Assembly (NCBI RefSeq): GCF_025151995.1
Contig: NZ_CP102290.1
Coordinates: 248,001 to 312,000, forward strand
Length of the DNA: 64,000 nt
Origin: Ruminococcus gauvreauii
Lineage (GTDB): Bacteria > Bacillota > Clostridia > Lachnospirales > Lachnospiraceae
Direction: 5' to 3'
This document shows, piece by piece, positions 1 through 7,897 of the stretch. Within the stretch, counting starts at the first letter, position 1, and each line of letters opens with the position of its first letter. Position numbers and translations under genes: made by a program. The notes below the pieces were generated by a model. That model did no database searches, was not told the origin of the DNA, and saw only the letters and a list, made by a program, of their open reading frames with translations.

Positions 1-1363
1 GTTTCCGTGTGTCCTTCGGATCAATGACCGCATCTACATATCCCCGTCTTGCCGCAGAAGCAGCGCTGTCCTGAAGCGCCTCATATTCCGCCGCTTTCCG
101 GTCAATAACATCGATACCCTCATCGATATACATCAGCTTTGCCGCAGCCCTTGCATCCATCATGCCGATCTTCGCATCCCGCCACGCAAATACCATGTCA
201 GCTCCAAGTGCTCTGCTGTTCATCGCAACGTACGCGCTTCCGTATGCCTTCCTGGTGATCACGTTGACTTTCGGAACAGTCGCCTCGGTAAACGCATACG
301 TCATCGCAGCAACAGATTTCGCCATATGTGTTTCTGCACACTTCGTCGCCTTGAACCCGGTCACGTTTGTCACCGTCAAAAGCGGTATCTGGAATGCATC
401 GCAGAACCTTATGAAGTCTGCAGCTTTTCTGGCCCCTCTGGCGGAAAGAACTGTACCAAAAGATTCTTTCAGATTTCCGTCAGCATCATACTCTTCGCTT
501 CGGTTCGCAACCGCGCCGACAGTCATCCCGTTCAGCCGCAGAAAGCCGATGGTCATGTCTTTACCGTAATCTTTCTTCAGTTCAAGAAACTCGTGAGCAT
601 CCGCCAGCTGCGTGAGCATCAGCGCCGCATCGCCTGCACTGTTCTCCAACTGCTCACAGATCCTGTTCAGATCATCCGTACATTCAATATAAGAAGAATC
701 GTCCTCATTATTCTCCGGAAGCATTACAATGAGCCGTCTCATCTCACTGAGGATTTCCGCCTCTGTTCCCACTTTGTCCGCAAGCCCTGTCTCTTCACCC
801 TGAAAGACAGCGGATGATGTATCGCACTTTGATTTTTCATTGCCGTCAATGGCATTCGGTGAATTGACAAACAGGTGCCCGGTTTCTTTTTCCATAAAAG
901 TAAAATCGGTAAGTCCCGGGACGATCGCCAGACCGCCTCCGCAGCTGCCGAAAATCCCCGTGATCTGCGGGATGACTCCGGACGCCATGACCTGGCTTCT
1001 GTAAATTTCTCCAAGCGCATGCAATGCATCCGTCGCCTCCTGCAGACGCATCCCCGCGCAATCCAGAAATCCCAGGACAGGAGCTCCGGTCTTCATGGCA
1101 AGCTCATACAAACGCACGATTTTCCCGGCATGCATTTCACCGATGGTTCCCTTTAATACCGACGCGTCCTGGCTGTAAACATAGACCATACTTCCCTCGA
1201 TCACACCGTATCCTGTGATGACGCCGTCGGAAGGCGTTTCTGTTTCAGATAAGTTGAAATCTGTGCTGCGCGCCGTGATCTGTCCGCCGATTTCCACAAA
1301 GCTGTTTGCGTCGAGCAGCGCGTTAATTCTGCCCATCGCAGCGCTCACTGTAGTGTTACTCAT
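1..1363 (-). CDS. Acyl-CoA carboxyltransferase subunit (MmdA/PccB type), 3' end cut by window
   Basis: About 454 codons are visible from an ATG preceded by a GGAGGGG ribosome binding site; the C-terminus lies beyond the left edge. The translation (starting MSNTTVSAAMGRINALLDAN) has the two crotonase-like halves of the carboxyltransferase family. The N-terminal half contains GSCGGGLAIVPGLTDF, a glycine-rich oxyanion-hole motif. The C-terminal half contains VTNVTGFKATKCAETH and KAYGSAYVAM. Enzymes of this family move a carboxyl group between biotin and an acyl-CoA, as in methylmalonyl-CoA decarboxylase or propionyl/acetyl-CoA carboxylase. The exact acyl-CoA cannot be told from the sequence, and the biotin carrier or membrane partner genes would lie to the left, outside the window. 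It has its own promoter and is separated by a terminator from the operon upstream. Confidence 0.85.
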   Translation of the reverse strand, partial: MSNTTVSAAMGRINALLDANSFVEIGGQITARSTDFNLSETETPSDGVITGYGVIEGSMVYVYSQDASVLKGTIGEMHAGKIVRLYELAMKTGAPVLGFLDCAGMRLQEATDALHALGEIYRSQVMASGVIPQITGIFGSCGGGLAIVPGLTDFTFMEKETGHLFVNSPNAIDGNEKSKCDTSSAVFQGEETGLADKVGTEAEILSEMRRLIVMLPENNEDDSSYIECTDDLNRICEQLENSAGDAALMLTQLADAHEFLELKKDYGKDMTIGFLRLNGMTVGAVANRSEEYDADGNLKESFGTVLSARGARKAADFIRFCDAFQIPLLTVTNVTGFKATKCAETHMAKSVAAMTYAFTEATVPKVNVITRKAYGSAYVAMNSRALGADMVFAWRDAKIGMMDARAAAKLMYIDEGIDVIDRKAAEYEALQDSAASAARRGYVDAVIDPKDTRK

Positions 1364-1392
1364 GATAAGCCCCTCCGTTTTCTATAAAATTG

Positions 1393-1410
1393 TCTGCAGT
1401 AAGCTGCAGA
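1393..1410 (-). other. Hairpin in the 5' UTR of the carboxyltransferase gene
   Basis: A perfect 7-bp inverted repeat (TCTGCAG, four-base loop, CTGCAGA) lies between the predicted -10 box and the ribosome binding site. It may be a transcript-stabilising hairpin or a second protein site; nothing in the sequence decides between these. Confidence 0.4.
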
Positions 1411-1423
1411 TCCACTGTAAATA

Positions 1424-1464
1424 ATTGTACTGCAACTTTCACTTTATTTCAATATCATGTTGAA
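1424..1464 (-). promoter_or_regulatory. Sigma-A promoter with overlapping palindromic operator candidate
   Basis: On the minus strand, TTGAAA (1447-1452) and TACAAT (1424-1429) are separated by 17 bp. The palindrome TTCAA-N7-TTGAA (1448-1464) overlaps the -35 box. A repressor bound there would block the polymerase. The shape (AT-rich, TTGAA half sites) is reminiscent of MarR-type lipid regulators, but the regulator identity is only a guess. Confidence 0.6.
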
Positions 1465-1481
1465 TTAAAACTTTCAAATTC

Positions 1482-1523
1482 GGTATAAAAAAAGGATGAA
1501 TCTGAAAAATTCACCCTTATACC
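1482..1523 (-). terminator. Intrinsic terminator after the HD-domain gene
   Basis: An inverted repeat with arms at about 1491-1501 and 1509-1518 (one G-T pair) is followed on the minus strand by a T-rich tract. An outer GGTATA/TATACC pair extends the stem. The HD-gene stop codon lies inside the hairpin. It separates the glycerol operon from the carboxyltransferase gene. Confidence 0.75.
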
Positions 1524-2185
1524 ACCTGCTGTTCGTTAATTATCAGGCGAAATCCCATTCCAAGCGATTCCGCTGCCTTCCGGCAGAGCAGCATGCGCAC
1601 CATAAAGATCTCAAAGTAATCCATAATCGAACCGTAGTGAAGATCAACCGTCAGTTTCAGTTTAATCAGCGTCCTGTCTTCATTGATCTTAACCACGGAC
1701 CGTTTGACAGAGTAATTCACCCTGTCATGGATATCGAATGTCGTCTTGTCCTTATTCCTTACACGGCTGCGCCGTACATCTGTTTTATCCGCCAGGATCA
1801 GTGCCGCAGCGATCGGATTCACTGCTTCCGCCGTTCCTTCATCGTGATTGCCGATCGCCGTGACGATCGTCGCGATCTCCTGTGCCTCCATTCCCATATG
1901 GTCCAGCAGCCTGAAAGCGATAAGCGCCCCGCTCTGGGCATGGTCCGTCCTGTTCACCAGATTACCGATATCGTGAAGAAATCCGGCGATTTTTGCAAGT
2001 TCACAGTCTCGTTCGCCAAACCCCAGAGTTTCCAGTATATAGGAAGCTGTCTGCGCAACTTTTGTGACATGGGCAAAGCTGTGTTCGGTAAAGCCAAGTG
2101 CAATCAGTGATTCATCCGCTTTCGTGATATATGTCCTGACTGTCTCGTTGTTTTTAATATCCTGGTATTTGATCAAAAGATTCAT
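1517..2185 (-). CDS. HD-domain phosphohydrolase family protein
   Basis: This 222-residue protein has the HD-superfamily metal-binding pattern: H39, H71-D72 (FLHDIGN), H114 (GNHD) and D133 (LADKTD). HD proteins are metal-dependent phosphohydrolases acting on nucleotides or phosphate esters; the substrate here is unknown. The DNRSRVRNKDK-like tail region is basic and there is no membrane segment. The start codon overlaps the stop of the upstream acyltransferase gene by four bases (ATGA), so it is the last gene of the glycerol/esterase operon and is followed by a terminator. Translational coupling suggests its function belongs with the esterase and acyltransferase. Confidence 0.75.
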   Translation of the reverse strand: MNLLIKYQDIKNNETVRTYITKADESLIALGFTEHSFAHVTKVAQTASYILETLGFGERDCELAKIAGFLHDIGNLVNRTDHAQSGALIAFRLLDHMGMEAQEIATIVTAIGNHDEGTAEAVNPIAAALILADKTDVRRSRVRNKDKTTFDIHDRVNYSVKRSVVKINEDRTLIKLKLTVDLHYGSIMDYFEIFMVRMLLCRKAAESLGMGFRLIINEQQVV

Positions 2186-4020
2186 CCTTTCATGCGGTTA
2201 ATGTGAAATTTTTTGGCAAGTTCATTAAACAACGCCTCTCTTTGAAAGATCAGAAGCGCCAGCAGGACCAGAAGGCTCGCCCCGCTGCATATCATAGCCG
2301 GTATGCGCATTGTAAGGATTCCTGCAGCCAGCAGAAGAAACGGCAGCATGCCCAGCAGACATATCATAAAAAAGTAGATCATATAACGCGGTGACGGAAG
2401 CCTGAAGACCGCCGTTACGATCAGCATGGCCACCAGTGCTGCTCCCACCGCGGCCGGAAATCCTATATTGACGGACCAGCCTCGCCACCCCGTCGCCAAA
2501 TCCCAGATCACCAGTCCGATGGAAATGAGTACCGTCTGCCAGACGATATTTTTCATCATATCCCGCCGCTTGCGCACTGCCACCGTCGTCAGCACCCAGC
2601 CGCACAGCAGCGCCCCGAATACATAGAGACTCCATTTAAAATCCGGATTTATGATTCCGTTGAGGACTCCGCAGATCACCGCTGCCGCAACGCAGAAAAA
2701 ATTGAAACACTTCAGAAGCACGTCCTGCCTGGAGTTTTCCTTTTTCAGATCCGGGAAGCTCTCCCTCTCATCAATCATGCTAACGGGTACTCCAAGAGCC
2801 TCCAGCCCCTTAAAAAAGCATGCTTCCACTCTCTGATTCGCGTATGCGGACGTGAAGCTGAATACCATCTTGTCTCCGTAGGAACACATCGCAAGCTCCT
2901 GTTTGGGCGTACTGGTAAACACATCGAAGAAATCAATATGTGGCATGCACTCCCTGGGCATATCCACTTTTCCGACATTCGAAAAAATTGCCGTCACCGT
3001 GTTTTTGCTGGCAAATGCCCCCACCTGCATGGAATAGAGCTTTAATTCCAGCGGCAGCGCGCGTACAAGCGGATTCATCTCAAAATCCATCAGCCCGTAC
3101 ATGCGGGCCGCGATCTTATCCGGCTGCAGCTCTTTTTTAAACATCTCATCTACGGCTTTGATCACCTCTCCCAGATCATCACTGGATTCTGAAAATGAAT
3201 AGCCGATATCAATCCATCCAAAAAAGTTGCGCATGGATTCTGACGGATAGTAATTTCTGAGATTCACCGGTATCATTAGGACCACCGGTTTTTTCTTCTG
3301 TCTGACCGTCATGTCCTGTGCGATCGCTTTCAGATACAGAGCTGTCAGCAGCACGGTCACTGTCGTCCCCCGTTTTCTCGCTTCCGCAAGCAGTTGTTTC
3401 GTGGACACGATTCCCTCCGTCAGCTGCATCTGTCCATAATCCATTTTTCTGCCGTGGAGCTGACAGGCCTTATATTTTTTGATTTTCTGGCGCCTGGTAT
3501 CGCGGTCGTAGTATTTCCAGAAGCTGTCTTCCTCTTTGTCTTCCTCTGTCTGAATCAGCTGCAGTTTTCCGGCATCATAATCGATCTGACCCGGATACAG
3601 CAGAGACAGATAGTGATAGACAAGCGCGCGCAGAAAATGCAGGGCTCCCGTCCCATCCGTGAGCGCGTGATAGGTCTCAAAATTAATTCTGTTTTTATAA
3701 TACGTCACTTCAAACAGCAGACTCTTCTGGTCTCTGACATAAATCTGACTGCAAGGCCGCTTATACTCCCTGCGGACGATCGCATTCTCCTCCGATTCCT
3801 CCAGGTAATTCCAGAAGAAACCCTTTCGCAGCACACACCGGAACATCGAAAATTCCTCGAGCGCCAAATCCAGCGCCTCCTGCAGTGTTTCCCCGATCAC
3901 CGGCTCTTTCAGCACACAGGCAAACCGAAACACCCGCTCATCTTTTTTACCGCTCGTAGCAGGAAAGATCTTGGCCGTATTCTCCAGACTTCTCCACCGT
4001 GTTTTCTTTTCCTGAAACAC
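2182..4020 (-). CDS. Condensation-fold acyltransferase with C-terminal membrane domain (DUF6320-like)
   Basis: A 612-residue protein in two parts. Residues 1 to about 430 resemble the alcohol acetyltransferase/condensation fold, with the catalytic HxxxDG motif at H118-D122-G123 (YHALTDGTG). Residues from about 440 to 595 hold five or six hydrophobic helices, matching the membrane domain often attached to this family. The likely role is acyl transfer to an alcohol or amine at the membrane; the acyl donor is unknown. The chosen start is GTG at 4020, with GAGAGG nine bases upstream; it overlaps the end of the esterase gene by 74 bp, which is unusually long but leaves both frames intact. The next gene overlaps by ATGA. 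Confidence 0.7.
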   Translation of the reverse strand: MFQEKKTRWRSLENTAKIFPATSGKKDERVFRFACVLKEPVIGETLQEALDLALEEFSMFRCVLRKGFFWNYLEESEENAIVRREYKRPCSQIYVRDQKSLLFEVTYYKNRINFETYHALTDGTGALHFLRALVYHYLSLLYPGQIDYDAGKLQLIQTEEDKEEDSFWKYYDRDTRRQKIKKYKACQLHGRKMDYGQMQLTEGIVSTKQLLAEARKRGTTVTVLLTALYLKAIAQDMTVRQKKKPVVLMIPVNLRNYYPSESMRNFFGWIDIGYSFSESSDDLGEVIKAVDEMFKKELQPDKIAARMYGLMDFEMNPLVRALPLELKLYSMQVGAFASKNTVTAIFSNVGKVDMPRECMPHIDFFDVFTSTPKQELAMCSYGDKMVFSFTSAYANQRVEACFFKGLEALGVPVSMIDERESFPDLKKENSRQDVLLKCFNFFCVAAAVICGVLNGIINPDFKWSLYVFGALLCGWVLTTVAVRKRRDMMKNIVWQTVLISIGLVIWDLATGWRGWSVNIGFPAAVGAALVAMLIVTAVFRLPSPRYMIYFFMICLLGMLPFLLLAAGILTMRIPAMICSGASLLVLLALLIFQREALFNELAKKFHINRMKG

Positions 4021-5008
4021 CGTTATCTACCTCTCTCAAAAAATCGTTGATATATTCATACGTTTCTTTTACCGCCGGATAAAGCGTCGTCAGCAGAAAA
4101 AATCCATGGACCGCATCCCTGATCCGGTGCAGGCTGACAGGCACCCCCGCAGCCCGCATCCGCCTGGCATATTCTTCACCCTCATCGCGCAGCGGGTCGT
4201 ATTCCCCTGTGATCACAAGCGCCGCGGGAAGATCACTGTAATCCTCCGCCTGCAGCGGGGAAAAATATGGACTTAAGCGGTCCTCCTCCCTGCTCTGATA
4301 AAGATTCATATAGTCCTGCAGGTTTTTCTGCGTCAGCAGATAATCAAAACCGTTTTCCTTCACGGATGCAAACGGCGTACTGTCCGAATAGTCATTACCG
4401 GTACAAGGATAGATCAGTATCTGCCTGTGCACCTTAAAGTCCCCCGTATCCCTGGCTTTCTGGCAGACCGCAGCCGTCAGATTTCCTCCCGCACTGTCGC
4501 CGATAATCGTTATGCGCTCCGGTTTCACATGGAGTATGGTCTGGTCCGTAAAGATAGCCTTCGCCACCGCATAACAGTCATCAAACGGCGTGGGGAAACG
4601 GTGTTCCGGAGCCAGCCTGTAGTCAACGGAGACGACTACGTGCTGTGTATTTCTGGACATATTCCAGCAGATCCTGTTATACGTCTCCACACTCTCCGTC
4701 ACAAATCCTCCTCCATGAAAAAACAACAGCACGGGATACGTGTTGTCTACCATTTTTCTCCTGTCAATGTCTTTATGTTTTCTGCAGTAGGCATCAATAT
4801 CCACCGTATCGAAAGAATCTTCATCCGGAAAATAGATGCGCAGCGGAACCTCCACCCCATTGTTGTATATCTTATCATCGATCGTGCGGTAAAACCGTTT
4901 AAACACGTCAATGGACTTCAAATTCATCAGATACCTTGTTCTTCTCAAGTTCATGTCGGCTTCCGGTTCTGACAGCGCCTTCAGCAGCACCTGCAGTGCC
5001 TTATTCAT
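3947..5008 (-). CDS. Alpha/beta hydrolase, hormone-sensitive-lipase family esterase
   Basis: This 353-residue cytoplasmic enzyme shows the full HSL-family signature: HGGG oxyanion hole at 98-101, nucleophile S172 in GDSAGG, D271 in EYDPLRDEG and H301 in VHGF. It should hydrolyse short acyl esters. AGGAGG stands seven bases before the ATG. It begins 16 bp after glycerol kinase, so an attractive inference is that it frees glycerol or another alcohol from esters for phosphorylation by GlpK. The last 25 residues lie beyond the hydrolase fold and are encoded by the DNA that also starts the next gene. Confidence 0.85.
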   Translation of the reverse strand: MNKALQVLLKALSEPEADMNLRRTRYLMNLKSIDVFKRFYRTIDDKIYNNGVEVPLRIYFPDEDSFDTVDIDAYCRKHKDIDRRKMVDNTYPVLLFFHGGGFVTESVETYNRICWNMSRNTQHVVVSVDYRLAPEHRFPTPFDDCYAVAKAIFTDQTILHVKPERITIIGDSAGGNLTAAVCQKARDTGDFKVHRQILIYPCTGNDYSDSTPFASVKENGFDYLLTQKNLQDYMNLYQSREEDRLSPYFSPLQAEDYSDLPAALVITGEYDPLRDEGEEYARRMRAAGVPVSLHRIRDAVHGFFLLTTLYPAVKETYEYINDFLREVDNGVSGKENTVEKSGEYGQDLSCYER

Positions 5009-5024
5009 GTATTTTCCTCCTGTG

Positions 5025-6524
5025 TCAGTCCTCTTCTTTCTCCCAATTCCGGGAGCAGCGGACTGCCCGTTTCCAGTTTTTCAGTTTTTTCTTACGTTCC
5101 TCTTCCTTCATCTCCGGAATAAACGTGTGTTCCAGCGCCCAGTTTTTCCGAATGTCTTCCCGGTCACTCCAATACCCCACCGCCAGCCCGGCCAGATAAG
5201 AAGCCCCGAGTGCAGTCGTCTCGATACAGCGCGGCCTTTCTACCTCTGCATTCAGCAGATCCGACTGAAACTGCATCAGAAAGTCATTTGCACACGCACC
5301 GCCGTCCACTTTGATCGTTCTGGTCCGGATACCGGAATCTCTCTGCATCGCCTCAATCACATCTGATACCTGATAGGCAAGAGATTCCACCGTGGCCCGG
5401 ATCAGATGTGCGCGTCCCGTCCCGCGCGTCAGTCCGACGATGGTTCCGCGGGCATACGGATCCCAGTAAGGAGCGCCAAGCCCGGTAAATGCGGGCACCA
5501 CATAGACGCCCCCTGTATCCTCCACCGCCCGGCAGTATTCCTCAGACTGCGGTGCGCTGTCCAGTATCTTCAGTTCATCCCGCAGCCACTGAATCGCGGC
5601 CCCCGCAACAAACACGCTTCCCTCCAGTGCATACTGCACCGTATCGCCCACGCTTGCCGCCACGGTTGTCAATAGCCCCGACTTTGACCGTACCGCCTGT
5701 TCTCCCGTATTCATCAGCAGAAAGCAGCCCGTTCCATACGTGTTTTTAATGTCTCCGGCTTCAAAACAGCACTGTCCGAACAGTGCGGACTGCTGGTCAC
5801 CCGCAGCCCCCGCGATGGGGATCTCGCCGCCCATCACATTCCTGTCTGTACAGCCATAGACACAGCTGCTCGGCTTTACCTGCGGCAGCATACAGCCCGG
5901 GATCCCAAACATCTCCAGAATCTCTTCGTCCCACCGCATCCTGTGAATATCATATAACATCGTCCGCGACGCATTCGTCACATCCGTCACATGCACCTTG
6001 CCCTGAGTCAGCTGCCAGATCAGCCAGGTATCAACCGTTCCAAACAGCAGTTCACCGTTCGCCGCCCGCTGCCTTGCACCATCCACATGATCCAGGATCC
6101 ATGCCAGCTTGCTTCCCGAAAAATACGCATCCGGAATCAGACCGGTGCGTTCCCGGATACAGGCTTCTTTCCCATCCGCTTTTATGGCATCTATCATCTC
6201 CGCTGTTCTCCGGCACTGCCACACAATGGCTGGATATACCGGCTTTCCGGTGTTTCTGTCCCAAACGATCGTAGTTTCCCGCTGATTCGTAATACCGATC
6301 GCCGCAATATTTCTGGCGTCAATTCCGATTTTTCCCATGGCCTCTGTAGCCACACTCAGCTGTGAGGACCATATTTCCATCGGATCATGCTCCACCCATC
6401 CCGGCTTTGGGTAATACTGTGTAAATTCTTTCTGTGCCACACTCCTCATCGTTCCCGCTCTGTCAAATAAAATACAGCGCGAACTTGTCGTGCCCTGGTC
6501 CAGGGCCATCATGTACTGTTCCAT
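5025..6524 (-). CDS. glpK: Glycerol kinase
   Basis: This 499-residue protein matches glycerol kinase end to end: N-terminal ALDQGTTSSRCILFD phosphate-binding loop of the FGGY fold, WVEHDP, ITNQRET and the FTGLGAPYWDPYARG signature. It phosphorylates glycerol with ATP to sn-glycerol 3-phosphate in the cytoplasm. GGGGG stands seven bases before the ATG. It follows the DUF1667 gene by three bases and precedes the esterase gene by 16, so it is central to the operon. No glycerol facilitator gene is seen in the window. Confidence 0.96.
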   Translation of the reverse strand: MEQYMMALDQGTTSSRCILFDRAGTMRSVAQKEFTQYYPKPGWVEHDPMEIWSSQLSVATEAMGKIGIDARNIAAIGITNQRETTIVWDRNTGKPVYPAIVWQCRRTAEMIDAIKADGKEACIRERTGLIPDAYFSGSKLAWILDHVDGARQRAANGELLFGTVDTWLIWQLTQGKVHVTDVTNASRTMLYDIHRMRWDEEILEMFGIPGCMLPQVKPSSCVYGCTDRNVMGGEIPIAGAAGDQQSALFGQCCFEAGDIKNTYGTGCFLLMNTGEQAVRSKSGLLTTVAASVGDTVQYALEGSVFVAGAAIQWLRDELKILDSAPQSEEYCRAVEDTGGVYVVPAFTGLGAPYWDPYARGTIVGLTRGTGRAHLIRATVESLAYQVSDVIEAMQRDSGIRTRTIKVDGGACANDFLMQFQSDLLNAEVERPRCIETTALGASYLAGLAVGYWSDREDIRKNWALEHTFIPEMKEEERKKKLKNWKRAVRCSRNWEKEED

Positions 6525-6527
6525 CTG

Positions 6528-6905
6528 TCATCCCCCTGTCTCTTTCACGGCTGCATTTCCGGCAGCAATCACATCAACATCTGTCCCTGCCGTACGCCGG
6601 ATCAGGATATCTCCGATCCTCACCGGTGCCTGCGCCACGGTCTGATGGATTTCCTCCATGCATTTCGGTATCCGTTCCTTTGGGATCTCCCGCGCCGTTT
6701 TGACAGGAACCCTTTTCACCGCTCCGCCTGCAACCGGCACCGTGGATGTCACCGTCCTGGAAGGCCGTGTGCATTCCTTTATCCCATATTCTCTGCCATT
6801 TTCACATTCGTATCCGCTGATCCCGGATACCTGTCCATTTTCTTCCGCCGTCACCTGCAGCGTACATCCCTTCGGACAGCAGATACATATTAATGTTCTT
6901 TTCAT
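6528..6905 (-). CDS. DUF1667 family protein, cysteine-rich partner of glycerol-3-phosphate dehydrogenase-like enzymes
   Basis: A 125-residue protein starting with CICCPKGC, a cluster of three cysteines and CPxGC typical of DUF1667, with two further cysteines at GYECENG and KECTRP. Family members usually sit beside the two FAD enzymes also found here and are thought to act in electron transfer or cofactor binding, taking the place of GlpC in clostridial glycerol-3-phosphate oxidation. Its ATG overlaps the stop of the upstream reductase (ATGA). Confidence 0.85.
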   Translation of the reverse strand: MKRTLICICCPKGCTLQVTAEENGQVSGISGYECENGREYGIKECTRPSRTVTSTVPVAGGAVKRVPVKTAREIPKERIPKCMEEIHQTVAQAPVRIGDILIRRTAGTDVDVIAAGNAAVKETGG

Positions 6906-7897
6906 ATGCCGTGTCCTTTCAGGTAAGCTGCCGCAGCCATCCCGGCCCTTTCCGCCTCACGGCTCACATGATCAGCCAGATCATGGACACGGCGTACATT
7001 TCCGCACGCATATACCCCCTCTGCACTGGTACGGCAGTCTTTATCCGTCTTCGGCCCTCGCGTCGTCTCATCCATCCTGGCCCCGAGTTTCTCAGTCAGT
7101 TCATTTTCCGGAATCAGCCCCACCGACAGCAGCAGCGTGTCACAGGCAACGTATGTCCCGGTGCCGTTCACCCTCTGTCCGTTCTGATCAATCTCTGCAA
7201 CCGTTACACCGGAGATCCGCTGTCTGCCGTGTATCTCCGTGACAGTACTGTTAAGCCTGAGCGGTATTTCGAAATCATCCAGGCACTGAACAATATTTCG
7301 CTGCAGTCCTCCCGGTCTGTCCTTCATTTCCACCACCATTTTAACATGCGCCCCCTCGAGCGTCATGCGGCGCGCCATGATCAGACCGATGTCTCCCGAT
7401 CCCAGGATCACGACTTCTCTGCCGGGAATCAGCCCGTCCCGGTTCACAAGCCTCTGTGCCGTACCCGCTGTATAGATGCCGGCGGGCCGGTATCCGGGGA
7501 TGCCAAGCGATCCGCGCGGACGTTCCCTGCATCCCATTGCCAGGATCACGGCACGCCCTGTGATCCGCTGAAGTCCTTTTCTGCTGCTCATAACCGTCAC
7601 AATTCGTTCCTGTGTGATATCTGTAACCATACTCTCCAGCTCATATGCGATACCAAGCGTGTCGACCATCTCCACATAACGCGCTGCATATTCGGGCCCG
7701 GTCAGCTCTTCATGGAAGGTATGCAGACCAAAACCGCTGTGAATACATTGATTCAAAATACCGCCGAGTTCAGCATCCCGTTCCAGGATTAAAAGGCGAT
7801 CGATGCCCTCTCGTTTCATGGCAACAGCCGCCGCCATGCCCGCAGGACCGCCTCCGATGATCACTGCATCGTAATGCTTTGGTTCATCCGTTTTCAT
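6902..7897 (-). CDS. NAD(P)/FAD-dependent oxidoreductase (pyridine nucleotide-disulfide type)
   Basis: This 331-residue flavoprotein has an N-terminal FAD motif (IIGGGPAGMAAAVAM) and a second Rossmann motif (VVILGSGDIGLIMARR). TYVACDTLLLSVGL and EGVYACGNV complete the two-dinucleotide-binding fold. It probably passes electrons between the neighbouring FAD dehydrogenase and NAD(P). The frame is open further upstream, but the ATG at 7897 forms an ATGA overlap with the stop of the upstream gene and is followed at once by the FAD motif, so it is the best start. It also overlaps the DUF1667 gene, making a three-gene coupled module. Confidence 0.88.
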   Translation of the reverse strand: MKTDEPKHYDAVIIGGGPAGMAAAVAMKREGIDRLLILERDAELGGILNQCIHSGFGLHTFHEELTGPEYAARYVEMVDTLGIAYELESMVTDITQERIVTVMSSRKGLQRITGRAVILAMGCRERPRGSLGIPGYRPAGIYTAGTAQRLVNRDGLIPGREVVILGSGDIGLIMARRMTLEGAHVKMVVEMKDRPGGLQRNIVQCLDDFEIPLRLNSTVTEIHGRQRISGVTVAEIDQNGQRVNGTGTYVACDTLLLSVGLIPENELTEKLGARMDETTRGPKTDKDCRTSAEGVYACGNVRRVHDLADHVSREAERAGMAAAAYLKGHGI

